From: an uncultured Bacteroidales bacterium
Lineage (GTDB): Bacteria; Bacteroidota; Bacteroidia; Bacteroidales; WCHB1-69
DNA: 59,770 bases
Assembly: GCA_905235135.1 (NCBI GenBank)
Contig: CAJOKR010000008.1
Span: forward strand, 1 to 59,770
Reading direction: 5' to 3'
The notes under the pieces are model-generated. The model was given only the letters and a program-made list of their open reading frames with translations, did not search any database and was not told the origin of the DNA. Both the position numbers and the translations under genes were made by a program. Below are positions 17,479 to 27,418 of this stretch, in pieces (position 1 is the first letter of the stretch; the number at the start of each line of letters is the position of its first letter).

Positions 17479-19763
17479 TTGAGGATGACGCGAACGCCGA
17501 GATATCCCATGATTCCCGTGATCGGCATATAGACCATCGTGGCGTCGAAATATTCCCCGAAGGGGTTCTCGGCCTGCACAATCGGGTCTTTCTGCTTGAC
17601 GTTGAGGAGGTTCTCCGCGCCGGCGTAAATCTCCCACTTGCGGAACTTCTTGGTAATCTGTGCATTGAGCAGACAGTAGGGTTTCGAAACATCCGGACGG
17701 CGGTACGGTTCGGGGTTCGACTGCGTGTTGGGCAGCGGCATCGGACCGAAAATCTGGCAGTTGAGGTTGAACTTCCACTTGTCGTATGGAGTACTGTAGT
17801 TGAGGTTGACGAGTGCCTTGTGCGGACTCATCATGTCCTTCTGACGCATCACACCCTGGCGCATGTAACGCACATCGTTGTAGCGGTAGGCCAACAGAAT
17901 CTCGAAACGCTGCAACGGTTTGAGGGTCAGCTCGATCTGTGCGGAATGGGAACGGGAGCGGTTGTTATAACCGTTATACTCCCCATTGAGGGCATAATAG
18001 TGCACGGCGTGGACATCCTGGTCCAAATCTACAATCATCTGCTGCACGAAATGGGTGTAGAAGTAATCGACTGCCAATGAGGCCTTTCCGCCCGGCATAT
18101 TGAACTGCCACACGGCGCTCGCCCCGATATTCCAAGCCTCTTCGGGACGGGTGGGACCGTCGAAATAGAGACTTCGTGAAGAGAGCATCAGCGACTGGTT
18201 CTCCGCAAAGAAGTGGGCGTTACGATAGCCCTTCCCCGCAGAGGCACGTAACGACAAATCCTTGGTGGCCTGCCATTTGACATGCACACGCGGGGTCCAA
18301 AACAGTTGGCTGATATTGGTCCAAATACTCGTATGCGACCTGTCGCGAACCATGTTGTAATCCAATCGCATACCGGTCATCACCACCAACTTCGGGTCAA
18401 CAACGTAGGCATATTCAGCAAAAATTCCGGGAATCATGTCATGATGGTGCGGCCGTTCAAAATAATACAAATCCGGCCTGTCCTCATAGAGTTCATTCAA
18501 ACAATCGAACTGGAAACTGGCGCCCGCAGTCAGTTTGTGGCGTTCTTTGGCACCGAACTTGTTGGAATACATCACGTTGGCATACACACTTTGCTGTTCA
18601 CCGTCGTAGAAGTGGCCTAATCCGTAGCTGGAAGTAAGCCAGTGCCCCGTGTAAGAGACAATGGTACCGATGCTCTCGTGCTCACCCTTCAGCAGGAAGC
18701 CGTTTTTGGTGATGACGTCCACCCGCTTGTTGTCGGCAGTGAAACCGTAGATGAGAATAGCCGGCATAATACCATTCGGGTTGAAGTCCATCTGCCCGCC
18801 GAAACGGTTGTCCCACACGAAATCAACCATCGTACGGCCTTCCAAAACAGGGGATTTGTAATCCCAGCGGTTCATCACGTTCACCTGGCGGCTGCGCGGC
18901 ACATCCATAAAGCCGTCGTGGTTCATGTCGGTCTTGAAAAACTGGTCTCCAAGGAACAGCAAGAAATTGGTGCTCACCCTCTCCTTTTTGCCCACGGGAA
19001 TGCGGGTGTTCATACTTAGCTCGCCCTTTCCCATCGAGTTGAAGTAGGCGTTCATGAAGAATTTCTCCAAGTTGGTCTCCGGCTTCTTGTAGTCGATGTT
19101 GATCTGCCCGGTGATGGATTCGAAACCATTTACTACAGAGGAAGTTCCCTTCGACAGACTGATGCTCTCCATCCACGAGCCGGGGACAAAACCGAGACCG
19201 AACTGGTGGGCAAGCATCCGGATGTAGGGCACGTTCTCAAGCAGTATTTGGGTGTAAGTACCCGCCAGTCCGAGCATCGAAATCTGCCGGGCACCGCTCA
19301 CCGCATCGGGGAATTCCGAGTCGATGGCCACGCTGCTCTCGAAGCTCTCGGCAAGGTTGCAGCAGGCGGCACGACGCAGTCCTTCCGTGCCAATCACTTG
19401 GGTGAAAATAGGTTGCACGGAAATATAGGAACCATCGCGGGCCACAATGCTCACCTCGTTGAGGTTGTGTGCGGTGTTCAGGAAGAAGGTCAGTCCCGTC
19501 TGTCCGCGCGGAATCACCACCGTATCGGGCAGAAACGTTGGGAACGAGATAACCAGTGTATCAGTCTTGCTGCGTTGCAACGTGAACTTACCGTCGTTGT
19601 CGGTGTAAGCACCAACGGAGGTATGCAGCCACTGCACCGAAGCATGAGCCACGGCGGTTGTGTCGCCATACTCACCGATTTGCAGCACCTTGCCAGTCAG
19701 GGGTTGTGCCATCCCCCACCCTGCCGTCATCAGCAGCAGGAAAAAAATCAGTATCCTTCTCAT
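17475..19763 (-). CDS. TonB-dependent receptor
   Basis: A 762-residue outer membrane receptor. The signal peptide ends at GWGMAQ. A carboxypeptidase-like regulatory domain (~20-100) is followed by a plug domain. This includes RAACCNLAESFESS, GARQISMLGLAGTYTQILLENVPYIR and GFESITGQINIDYKKPE (residues ~130-235), then a 22-stranded barrel ending GYLGVRVILK. The CCNLAESF motif is typical of a Bacteroidota receptor group often linked to metal or cofactor uptake; the actual ligand cannot be told here. It starts 3 bases after the pspC-domain gene, so the two are probably co-transcribed. Confidence 0.88.
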   Translation of the reverse strand: MRRILIFFLLLMTAGWGMAQPLTGKVLQIGEYGDTTAVAHASVQWLHTSVGAYTDNDGKFTLQRSKTDTLVISFPTFLPDTVVIPRGQTGLTFFLNTAHNLNEVSIVARDGSYISVQPIFTQVIGTEGLRRAACCNLAESFESSVAIDSEFPDAVSGARQISMLGLAGTYTQILLENVPYIRMLAHQFGLGFVPGSWMESISLSKGTSSVVNGFESITGQINIDYKKPETNLEKFFMNAYFNSMGKGELSMNTRIPVGKKERVSTNFLLFLGDQFFKTDMNHDGFMDVPRSRQVNVMNRWDYKSPVLEGRTMVDFVWDNRFGGQMDFNPNGIMPAILIYGFTADNKRVDVITKNGFLLKGEHESIGTIVSYTGHWLTSSYGLGHFYDGEQQSVYANVMYSNKFGAKERHKLTAGASFQFDCLNELYEDRPDLYYFERPHHHDMIPGIFAEYAYVVDPKLVVMTGMRLDYNMVRDRSHTSIWTNISQLFWTPRVHVKWQATKDLSLRASAGKGYRNAHFFAENQSLMLSSRSLYFDGPTRPEEAWNIGASAVWQFNMPGGKASLAVDYFYTHFVQQMIVDLDQDVHAVHYYALNGEYNGYNNRSRSHSAQIELTLKPLQRFEILLAYRYNDVRYMRQGVMRQKDMMSPHKALVNLNYSTPYDKWKFNLNCQIFGPMPLPNTQSNPEPYRRPDVSKPYCLLNAQITKKFRKWEIYAGAENLLNVKQKDPIVQAENPFGEYFDATMVYMPITGIMGYLGVRVILK

Positions 19764-19766
19764 CGC

Positions 19767-19964
19767 TCACATATTATTATAGTCCCACGGAGCTACAATC
19801 CAGATAATCAGATATATCCAGAAGCCTAACGAGCCGGTCAGCAAGAGCAGCAGGAAGATGATCCGCATCACGGTGGGATCGACGTCGAAATAGTCGGCCA
19901 GACCGCTGCAAACGCCCGCGATCTTAGCGTCTCCTCTTTTTCTGTACAGATTCTTGTGTGCCAT
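19767..19964 (-). CDS. PspC-domain small membrane protein
   Basis: A 65-residue protein consisting only of a PspC domain: basic N-terminus, GDAKIAGVCSGLADYFDVDPTVMRIIF, one hydrophobic segment (LLLLLTGSLGFWIYLIIWIVA) and the closing APW. PspC proteins belong to envelope-stress or small membrane-adaptor families. The stop overlaps the receptor gene's leader, 3 bases from its ATG. A heptamer array lies directly upstream. Confidence 0.85.
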   Translation of the reverse strand: MAHKNLYRKRGDAKIAGVCSGLADYFDVDPTVMRIIFLLLLLTGSLGFWIYLIIWIVAPWDYNNM

Positions 19965-19974
19965 ATTGTTGGTT

Positions 19975-20085
19975 TAAGGTTTAAGGTTTAAGGGTTAAGG
20001 TTTAAGGTTTAAGGGTTAAGGTTTAAGGGTTAAGGTTTAAGGGTTAAGGTTTAGGGGTTAAGGGTTAGGGTTTAGGGTTGGGGCG
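19975..20085. repeat. Heptamer-periodic array 5' of the PspC gene
   Basis: Tandem 7-mers GGTTTAA / GGGTTAA, grading into TTTAGGG at the right end (near 20065-20080). In the sense of the downstream gene it reads CCTTAAA, the same orientation as at 1-172 and 56855-56945. The rest of the spacer up to 20207 holds nothing I recognise. Confidence 0.9.
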
Positions 20086-20207
20086 TCGCCATTCCTGGCA
20101 ACGGTAATGGCGGCAGGAATGCCTAAGTTCCTAAACGGCGGCAAAAGTACAAAAAATAGGGTGCAACTGGGTTGCGAATCTGCCCTATCAAGGCATTATT
20201 GTAAGAA

Positions 20208-22722
20208 TTACAGTTTCAATAACTTAACAGAATACATCTGACCACCAATGCTAACTCGCAGGAAATAGACTCCCGGGGCGATGGAGACTGGAATCACGTC
20301 AGACACCTTATCCGTGGTCCCGTAGCCCTTCAAAAGCAACAGTTTGCCATTCATATCGTATAAGGCCGCCGTAATTTTATCAAGCGATAAAGAATTGATA
20401 AACAACACAATGCGATTATTTGACAGGTACGCTTCCACAACATTGCCACCATAATCGGGTGTGGATGTTGTGATATAACCGTGGACGTAGTAGGAACGGT
20501 TCTCGCATCCCTCCCCGACAGCCTCGGCCAGATAGGTTTCCACCCAATAGCAGTACGAGAGGGTGTCGATGCCGAATTCATAGAGGCAATAGTTACGGTC
20601 TCCGGGGATCACCCCCTCATCGGAAGTGTTCAGGTCAGTATAACCCCAGCGGTAGTGTACTTGTCCGTAGTCGGAATAGACAGGTTGGCAGATGAGGATG
20701 TTTGTGTTTACCTTGCGACGGATCTCCTGTTCGCCCGCAATAGCCTGCATCACCGGCATCTCAATGAGAGTCAAGTGCAGGGTCACCACAGAATCGCAAC
20801 CGTTGGCGGCAGTGAAAGTCTGCGCGTACGTGCCGGACTGCGTGTAGATCGTGCCATTCCAAGAGTAACTCTCACAGGCAGTGGCTTCGACAATCTCTAC
20901 CACTGGGTGATTCACTGTCAAATACAGCGTATCGACCTGCGTACAACCGTTCGCATCGAGGTGACTGTAAGTGTAAGTGCCGGAATTCGTGATCATGGTG
21001 TCGGCCAACGCCCAGTAGAACTTGGTACTGCATGTATCCACAGGCACTTCCGTGTAATTGCCGTGGAGAATGGTCAAATGCACTGTCACCACGGAATCAC
21101 AATCATTCGCGGTGGTCAAAGTTTGGGTATAGTCACCACTTTCAGTATAGGTATGACCATTCCAAGTGTAGCTAACGCACGCATTCTCGGAAAACTCATT
21201 ATACACCGTTGTGCAGGGTGGTGTTGACGGGTTAATGCCTATCATGTAGGTAGCCTTACTGCCAAATCGACCATTATCATACAAAATCTGTGTATTATCC
21301 GAATTTTGCACCATCGTAAAGTAACCCGCGCCAAACCCAGAATTGATGCCGTCGCCATACGCGTCATATACTTCAAGACGATAACACCCATCAACCTGTG
21401 GATTGAAGGTGAAAACATGCGTGGTGGTGCCAGCTGCCGTTAAATTCTCCCATGGACCGCCAGAAAGTACCACATTTCCGTTGGGATCAAAAAATTTGAA
21501 CGTAGTCTCACTGGCATACGCATCTGTTGCCACCGTAAACGTCATTTCACCACTGCCCGAAGTAACATTCTTTTTAATGGTCACAGATTTGGGATCGAGA
21601 TTGATATTCACGCCGTTGATAGCAGTTACCTGAACTATAACGGTGTTATTGGCATTCAGGTTGAGGTTGAAATCTGGGATTTGGATAGTTTCCGTAGTCA
21701 ATGAAGGCATATTGCCGTACCAAGTTTCCGTGTGTGCTGGACCGTTGTTCACACTATAGGTGTATGTCAGGGAAGTAATCGTGTTTGCACCCATATTCTT
21801 AAACTCAAAATAGGCATTACCCTGTTCATTGCACTCCATATTATTCATATCCTTCAGCGAGAGAAGGTGTCCAGCAATATCCGGAAGGTTGACAATCTGA
21901 ATCGGAACCGCAATGCTGGTGAGCACTTCTTGGTGATCCTGACAAACAAACGCAATCACACGGAGGTTTTCCAAGGGAGCGTCAATAGGGTTCGGCGAGC
22001 CCAGCTGCGCAGGAATCACATAATCGTACGTCCGTTCCACCAGCGTACCTTGCGAAATGCTATTGATGGTCTCACCCCACCGACCAGTAATCAAATGGCG
22101 AAGCATGTGCATGTGGTTATATTGGCCGCCTATAACCTGCGCCGGATTGGAGTCCATTCCGCTTTGCCATCCCAATACATTGTCCTGAATGATCGCCAGA
22201 TTCAACGAATTTGATGAGACAGACTGAAAGCCCGTGTAATAAAGCTGAACACGAACATGCAGTGTGCGATTCACATAATCCAGCGTGCCTTCCGCCGCAA
22301 TGTTCACCGGAGAGCTCATCCCTAAAATTTGGTTGGCAGCCCATGACCAATAGCCTCTATTCAGAATTGTGTTCGTAAAATTAGAAAAAAAGGTGTCTGT
22401 TGACGGTACCTTGAGGATAGCCGGTCAAACCCGTCTGGTCTGCCAACGCTGTACCAAACTCGGTTGTGTAGGTATTGGATGCCAGACTACCGACATGAAT
22501 ATTGATGATATTCGCACGTCCAGGGTTTGCGGCCCTCGTTGGCCATGCGGTGACCGTCAGGGCAATAGCCACAATAGATTCCCGTGTATTCCTCCAGAAG
22601 TACATTCCGGTTGGTCGGGGTCAAGGGCACAATCGTATCGTTGATTTGGGCGGAAGCAACGAATGAGATGAAAAACAAACTGATAAAAACAAGGCAAAGA
22701 CCTTTTTTGGACTCGATATTCA
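20208..22722 (-). pseudogene. Omp28-like T9SS-exported protein, broken by two frameshifts
   Basis: Three consecutive frames make one protein. The first part is a signal peptide plus NVLLEEYTGIYCGYCPDGH (Omp28-type thioredoxin-like start). The second is PGRANIINIHVGSLASN...GYPQGTVNRHLF. The third is TNTILNRGYWSWAANQIL and the 703-residue frame from 22319. The breaks lie near a GGG at ~22530 and a run of seven T/A at 22385-22391; deleting one base at each restores a single ~835-residue protein. The C-terminal part has three SYTWNG-type repeats (~residues 370-520 of the last frame) and a T9SS sorting domain (AALYDMNGKLLLLKG...KLLKL). The same repeat fills the 923-residue-frame protein at 37092. 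A weak -7 (TGCTTTTGC, 22742-22750) precedes it. Confidence 0.8.
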
Positions 22723-22962
22723 TAATGGTGACTTTTGAACGGCAAAAGCACACAAATTACGAACACGTTGTTAAGGGAGAATATTCAAAAGCACGGCTAT
22801 CGCACCAAAACATCATCTCGACCGTTCCGACCCAGGACTATGGAGGCGTCTGCTTCCCCGCAGATGCTCGTATCTAGTACATTGTTGCAACTATTTGGCA
22901 ATCAACAAGTGGCGGTTTGTCGTACCTTTTTCTCCGAAATAACAGCGTAATATTTCGCTCTC

Positions 22963-23463
22963 TCATTTACATCGGATAATCCTCCGGGCACCCCCGTAAG
23001 TTTTCTGGTAATTCGAGTCAGTGAAGTGGCTTACCACGACACAACCGTTACCCGCCGAAGCATGGATAAACTTGAAATCCCCGTTGTCATAGTCAGAAAT
23101 GGCAATTCCCACATGCGAAATATGCCGGTTTGGATACTCTCCCGACACAAAAAACACCAAATCTCCCCGTTTGATATTGGTCAGAAACACCCGTTCCCCC
23201 TCAATGCATAAGGTGCTGGTTGTGCGAGTGACCACAACCCCTATCTGCTGAAAAGCATAATTCACGAGGCCAGAACAGTCGTATGTGCGAGGACCCGAAC
23301 CGCCCCATTCGTAAGGGCAGCCCAACTTCAAACGAGCATACAATATCACCTGGTCAATTTGGTCTTCACAACTATAGTCGTTTTCGACAGACTGCGCCAA
23401 GCCAATGAAAACACTACAAACCGACAGTGTGACAACAAGCAGGAAAAATCGGGCAAAACGCAT
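22963..23463 (-). CDS. NlpC/P60 (C40) peptidoglycan hydrolase, last gene of T6SS operon
   Basis: About 166 residues. A signal peptide (ending FIGLAQ) is followed by a C40 cysteine peptidase fold: CPYEWGGSGPRTYDCSGLVNYAF with catalytic Cys in YDCSG, HISHVGIAI with catalytic His, and FIHASAG. Such enzymes cut gamma-D-Glu-diaminopimelate bonds in peptidoglycan. The gene starts 11 bases after the tssF stop, so it is in the T6SS operon. It may open the cell's own wall for the injection machine or be an effector; the Sec signal peptide favours the first. The spacer 22723-22962 holds only an imperfect hairpin just downstream of the stop. Confidence 0.85.
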   Translation of the reverse strand: MRFARFFLLVVTLSVCSVFIGLAQSVENDYSCEDQIDQVILYARLKLGCPYEWGGSGPRTYDCSGLVNYAFQQIGVVVTRTTSTLCIEGERVFLTNIKRGDLVFFVSGEYPNRHISHVGIAISDYDNGDFKFIHASAGNGCVVVSHFTDSNYQKTYGGARRIIRCK

Positions 23464-23474
23464 ACTCCTTTGGT

Positions 23475-25256
23475 TTAGATTCTCACACGCACCTCGAAAG
23501 CACAAAAGCCTGTGACACGGACATTGATTTTCTGTTGTATCTCTGCAGCAATACGCTGAGACAAATCGTCCGCATCCTCAATATTTGATGTTGGAGACAA
23601 TGCTATGTCAATCATCATCCGCTGATGTCCATTGTGCATTTCAGACCGAAATGCAATATCACGAATGGCCTCTTTCTGAATTTGATAAGTATTCATCAAC
23701 TCTTTATAGCAGAACTGTTTGATGTCCGACTTCGTAATCAATCTCTCTTTTGTTAGATGATAATAACTGGCCATCTGGTGGAGCGTCTCATCGTCCGTCA
23801 CCTCACCACGGCCGCCGAATGTGGTCATCATAATCGAACTTTTGGATTCGTCGAACATAGGTGGAAGCTTGACCGCGCAGCCCGAAGCAAGGCCATTTCC
23901 CTGCTGTCCGTCCGTCAGAAGATAGGAAACGGCTATTCTCGACTGATCGCTTGTAAAATAACCGTTGGAATGCTTCTGAAGCATCACATAGACACCGTTG
24001 GGCACCGACTGGTTTTTACTGATAATGCCCTCTATCTCGTTTAACAAGACCCTTACCTCATTCACCTTCTCATCAAACTCGACATCAGCAAAGGATCTGA
24101 ACGCGTGAAAGTCAGATGAATAACGATGTGTCAAGGCTCTTGCTTGCAAAACAAGTTTCCCCACATGATAACGTTCTGCTCCAAATCGACGGAGTGTAAT
24201 CTGTTCCGCATCAAAAGAATGATCGGAAGGTGCAAGCAACTGGAGAAATTCCTTCCCAGTTTTCACACTATGCGTGACAGGATAATCCTTCTTCTCTTGA
24301 ACATCGACATATTTCTCCAAAGCAATCTTCTTGATAGGTTCCTCCGCAGACAGATTGACGGTGCCTTTTTCCACATTTACAATGGGTACACAGTTGATGA
24401 GCACATTCTCGTCTGTCAGGTTCACCTCTTCCGCCTGATTAACCGTCATCTGAACAGTCATTGCATACGGCTGTTCATCAACCGCATAATCTCCCACATA
24501 AAACAACTTGCCAGCCAATGGCGCCAACCTGTCCAACCAACTTTCGGTCGTTCCGTAGAGAAGAGAACGATTGAAAACACAATGGTTGACGTTAAAAATG
24601 TCACAAAGCGGTAAACGATCGTAATCACGAAGGGAAAAAACGGGAACCGGTTTTTCGTTTATGTAGAGGGACAACGACGCAATATCGTGATGGGGGAAAT
24701 AGAATGACACCCCCGAAAGATTATCCACATTCGATTTCCCGGAAAAGGATATTTCAAAAGTGTTTTTATTCACCTTTCGAACCGACGAAATAGCAGCATT
24801 CAGGATTTTTGTCTTCAGAAGAGGCATAAACGAGAAAATTTCCTGCTCATTGAACCTCATTTTGGTTTTAGAGCGCTTTTCAAGACGAATTGCCGTTGCA
24901 TCATCCACCATACAGGAAGACTCTCGGCTTTCCACCATTTGCGCCTTCAAGACCGTCAGGGATGGCGTCGGTCTGGTCAGGGTGAAAGGAACTGTTCTCC
25001 GGATAAATTCATCCAGCAGGGAGGTTCGCAACGACACAATTTGTTCTTTCAGCAGGTTGGTTTGATAAGCCAATGCCGACATGAACAGGTTGATGACAGG
25101 ATCCCGTTGCAAATTATGCCTCACAGCACTCTCTCCATCACAATCCAGCCTCTTGTTTGCATCATCAAAGCTGTCGAAAAGCCCGTCTTGTTCCCATTGC
25201 TTGATAACTTTCTCAAGCAGCGCCTTACCTGATTGTATATTCAACTGATTATCCAT
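23475..25256 (-). CDS. tssF: T6SS baseplate protein TssF
   Basis: About 593 residues starting MDNQLNIQSGKALLEK. The N-terminal segment DPVINLFMSALAYQTNLLKEQIVSLRTSLLDEFIRRTVPF (split here; residues ~55-95) matches the TssF pattern in which a helical region precedes a 'VPF' turn. The C-terminal half shows a beta-sandwich and a final strand RVTGFCAFEVRVRI. TssF is part of the baseplate wedge with TssE, TssG and TssK. Its ATG lies one base before the tssE stop region, indicating coupled translation. Confidence 0.8.
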   Translation of the reverse strand: MDNQLNIQSGKALLEKVIKQWEQDGLFDSFDDANKRLDCDGESAVRHNLQRDPVINLFMSALAYQTNLLKEQIVSLRTSLLDEFIRRTVPFTLTRPTPSLTVLKAQMVESRESSCMVDDATAIRLEKRSKTKMRFNEQEIFSFMPLLKTKILNAAISSVRKVNKNTFEISFSGKSNVDNLSGVSFYFPHHDIASLSLYINEKPVPVFSLRDYDRLPLCDIFNVNHCVFNRSLLYGTTESWLDRLAPLAGKLFYVGDYAVDEQPYAMTVQMTVNQAEEVNLTDENVLINCVPIVNVEKGTVNLSAEEPIKKIALEKYVDVQEKKDYPVTHSVKTGKEFLQLLAPSDHSFDAEQITLRRFGAERYHVGKLVLQARALTHRYSSDFHAFRSFADVEFDEKVNEVRVLLNEIEGIISKNQSVPNGVYVMLQKHSNGYFTSDQSRIAVSYLLTDGQQGNGLASGCAVKLPPMFDESKSSIMMTTFGGRGEVTDDETLHQMASYYHLTKERLITKSDIKQFCYKELMNTYQIQKEAIRDIAFRSEMHNGHQRMMIDIALSPTSNIEDADDLSQRIAAEIQQKINVRVTGFCAFEVRVRI

Positions 25257-25257
25257 A

Positions 25258-25692
25258 TTACCACACATAAAAATTGACCTCGTGACTGTAGTTTTGCGTC
25301 TTTTCCCCTTTAATCAGCCCTGAAATCAACAGTTTGACATTATGTTTTTTTGAATCATAATCCATCGTGACCTCACTCACATCCATTCGCGGTTCGTACA
25401 TTTCTATATTGCGTTTCAAAGCGTATGCAAAGTTCTTGGGGTTCTTGCTCGACCCCGTAATCTTGAAATCGTTCATGGGTTCGTCCGCCTTCCTATAGGC
25501 TATCGTGCGCTTTTTCTCATCAAAATTCTCGAAACGGAAATTCTTGAACACGAAACCGAAATCGGGATCTGCCTTGAAATGCCCCATCGGGGTGGCTATC
25601 AGCAAATCGATGAAGCGGTCAACCGATTTCTTGATGTCCGTCTCTTGCTCCACAGAGCCGTTCACAATCTGAAAGGGTATCTTAATGTACAT
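25258..25692 (-). CDS. tssE: T6SS baseplate protein TssE (gp25-like)
   Basis: A 144-residue GPW/gp25-family protein: SVDRFIDLLIATPMGHFKADPDFGFVFKNFRFE (residues 24-56, in pieces) and ALKRNIEMYEPRMDVSEVTMDYD give the typical gp25 layout, with the EPR element near residue 100. TssE nucleates sheath polymerisation at the baseplate. It lies two bases from the preceding TssK-like gene and one base from tssF. Confidence 0.88.
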   Translation of the reverse strand: MYIKIPFQIVNGSVEQETDIKKSVDRFIDLLIATPMGHFKADPDFGFVFKNFRFENFDEKKRTIAYRKADEPMNDFKITGSSKNPKNFAYALKRNIEMYEPRMDVSEVTMDYDSKKHNVKLLISGLIKGEKTQNYSHEVNFYVW

Positions 25693-25694
25693 CG

Positions 25695-26603
25695 TTACAA
25701 CATATACGTGAATTCCTCTTCCTCTGGCTCGGGCTTAGGCTTCTCCACTACCGGCTCCGGCTCCGGTTTGGTCTGCTGGAGAAAGGCGAGAGCGGCATGA
25801 AGATACGACAAGGCTTCCTGAATGGTTTCGAAGAGTGCGTTCGGGTTATACTCAAGCTGAACAAACTCCCCTGCCCTATCAAGCAATTCATCATCTGAGC
25901 CGTTGAAAAAATCATTCGATTTGAGAATGAAAACCGCTTTTTTCAAATAGGAAATGAGCATTGCAGGAGTGTCGTATCGGAAAGAATTAGACATCTCGAT
26001 GAAGAGATAGCCGATTTGACAATAAGCATCCTTATCCCCTTTTTTTTCAACAAGATCGAGAATCTTCCCCAAGCATTGCCTGCATTGGTTGGACAAGTTG
26101 CTCAAATCCGAATGGGCGCTGACCACGCAACAAGGCGGAATGAAGTCCACGACTTCCCAGTCTCCATTTTCCGCATGTAGTTTCAACAACGGGAACAAAA
26201 ACGGAGAGCAGGGGTTCAACAGATTGATAATTTGGAATTTATAGCCTTGTTCCAGTACAGGAACACCATTTTTCTCTACATGATCATCTTCCCCGCATGA
26301 AACAGCCAAATAGAAGGTTCCTTGTACCTCTTTAGGCAACGGCAGAGAGATTCCTTTCGTGATATGCAGAACATTCCCTTCGCCATCCATAATGGTGCAG
26401 GATATTTTGTCAATCGTGAGTTTTTGGTCGGTAATTGTGTATTTCAACGTGAAGTCATGCAAAGGCACCAAACCGTATGCGAAAGGCACCAACAGCTGGC
26501 GGTTTAATCTACTGACACTGTCGTGATAACCATCCGCATAAAGAAAGGTTTCCGGCATGATTTCCATGCCTCTTTTCCAGTCAATTCTATCAAATGTCAT
26601 CAT
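25695..26603 (-). CDS. tssK: TssK-like T6SS baseplate protein
   Basis: About 302 residues from ATG 26603. The N-terminus has FDRIDWKRGMEIMPETFLYADGY, close in shape to the TssK signature 'W..GM.L.PQHF...D'. It is followed by PFAYGLVPLHDFTLKYTI and a central beta-shell region. The C-terminus has a helical part and a Pro/Glu-rich tail (KPEPEPVVEKPKPEPEEEEF). TssK links the baseplate to the membrane complex in known T6SS. It is shorter than the ~440-residue proteobacterial TssK, as in Bacteroidota. The assignment rests on the N-terminal motif and its place between tssG-like and tssE. Confidence 0.65.
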   Translation of the reverse strand: MMTFDRIDWKRGMEIMPETFLYADGYHDSVSRLNRQLLVPFAYGLVPLHDFTLKYTITDQKLTIDKISCTIMDGEGNVLHITKGISLPLPKEVQGTFYLAVSCGEDDHVEKNGVPVLEQGYKFQIINLLNPCSPFLFPLLKLHAENGDWEVVDFIPPCCVVSAHSDLSNLSNQCRQCLGKILDLVEKKGDKDAYCQIGYLFIEMSNSFRYDTPAMLISYLKKAVFILKSNDFFNGSDDELLDRAGEFVQLEYNPNALFETIQEALSYLHAALAFLQQTKPEPEPVVEKPKPEPEEEEFTYML

Positions 26604-26607
26604 ACTG

Positions 26608-27402
26608 TTAAAGATAAGTGTTATAATCCAACGTAAGGGTTCCATCCAAAACAAAAGGACGCCCCTCTTCTTTTATCGCATATTCAAAAGCCTGTTCAAC
26701 GGGGAAAAACCATTCGGCGATAAATTGAACAAACCCGCCCAATTCATCATAAAGGGAAGAATACTCGGTATTTGTCAAAGAGGGAATGTAAAAAACGATT
26801 CTGGCAACGACCGTCTCATATTCATTCCCGGCATTATCGGGGAAAGTCCTGAAAACCCGCTGTATTTGGGCATGGAAACCTGTTATGGCTGTCATCAGCC
26901 TCCCTATCAGCACATAATCGCCTCTGATCTCGGAAGCTTGCAACAACAACGGGAGTGCTTTTTTGACTTCCGGGTTCTGAATCGCCTGTGCATCAATATC
27001 ATAGAGAGATTTCAGCAACACATCCACCAAATCGGATTCAAAATTCTGAACCACCCGGTCCAATCCAAGGGTGACTTGAAAATATTCCGAATCAAAGGGA
27101 GTGAAGAAGTTCAGGATGCGCTCTTTTTCGGGAGTGAAAGGCTTGTGTTTCCGTTTCGGGTCTCGCAGGTAATTCTCATCCACGAAAAGGGCCTCCGGGA
27201 GCAAGTGAAACAGCCCGTCACGCGACAAAGAGACGTTTACTTCCTTCGCAGACGTATCCACCTCCAAAAGATCTTCACAATAGTTGCTGTAGAAGATTCC
27301 TTTCGAGCTAACCCGAACGGGCACGTTATCGGGAAGATACGTGTTCATCCAAGTCTCGGCTTTCAAATCGCCTATCGAATCATATTTCTGATTGAATCTC
27401 AT
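26608..27402 (-). CDS. tssG: TssG-like T6SS baseplate protein
   Basis: A 264-residue protein with GLFHLLPEALFVDENYLRDP near residue 63, a conserved-looking ILNFFTPFDSEYFQVTLGLDR (in pieces) near 95-115, and an end LGGFVQFIAEWFFPVEQAFEY followed by VLDGTLTLDYNTYL. Size, beta-rich C-terminus and neighbours (TssK-, TssE- and TssF-like genes) fit TssG of Bacteroidota T6SS. It could alternatively be another baseplate component. It lies 16 bases after the E1-like gene, showing that the conjugation genes and baseplate genes share a transcript. Confidence 0.55.
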   Translation of the reverse strand: MRFNQKYDSIGDLKAETWMNTYLPDNVPVRVSSKGIFYSNYCEDLLEVDTSAKEVNVSLSRDGLFHLLPEALFVDENYLRDPKRKHKPFTPEKERILNFFTPFDSEYFQVTLGLDRVVQNFESDLVDVLLKSLYDIDAQAIQNPEVKKALPLLLQASEIRGDYVLIGRLMTAITGFHAQIQRVFRTFPDNAGNEYETVVARIVFYIPSLTNTEYSSLYDELGGFVQFIAEWFFPVEQAFEYAIKEEGRPFVLDGTLTLDYNTYL

Positions 27403-27418
27403 AAGGATGACGACACGG

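Noticed and set aside
22723..22962. Possible small gene between the Omp28-like gene and the NlpC/P60 gene.
   Set aside because: Frames here have no start context, signal or homology that I can see.
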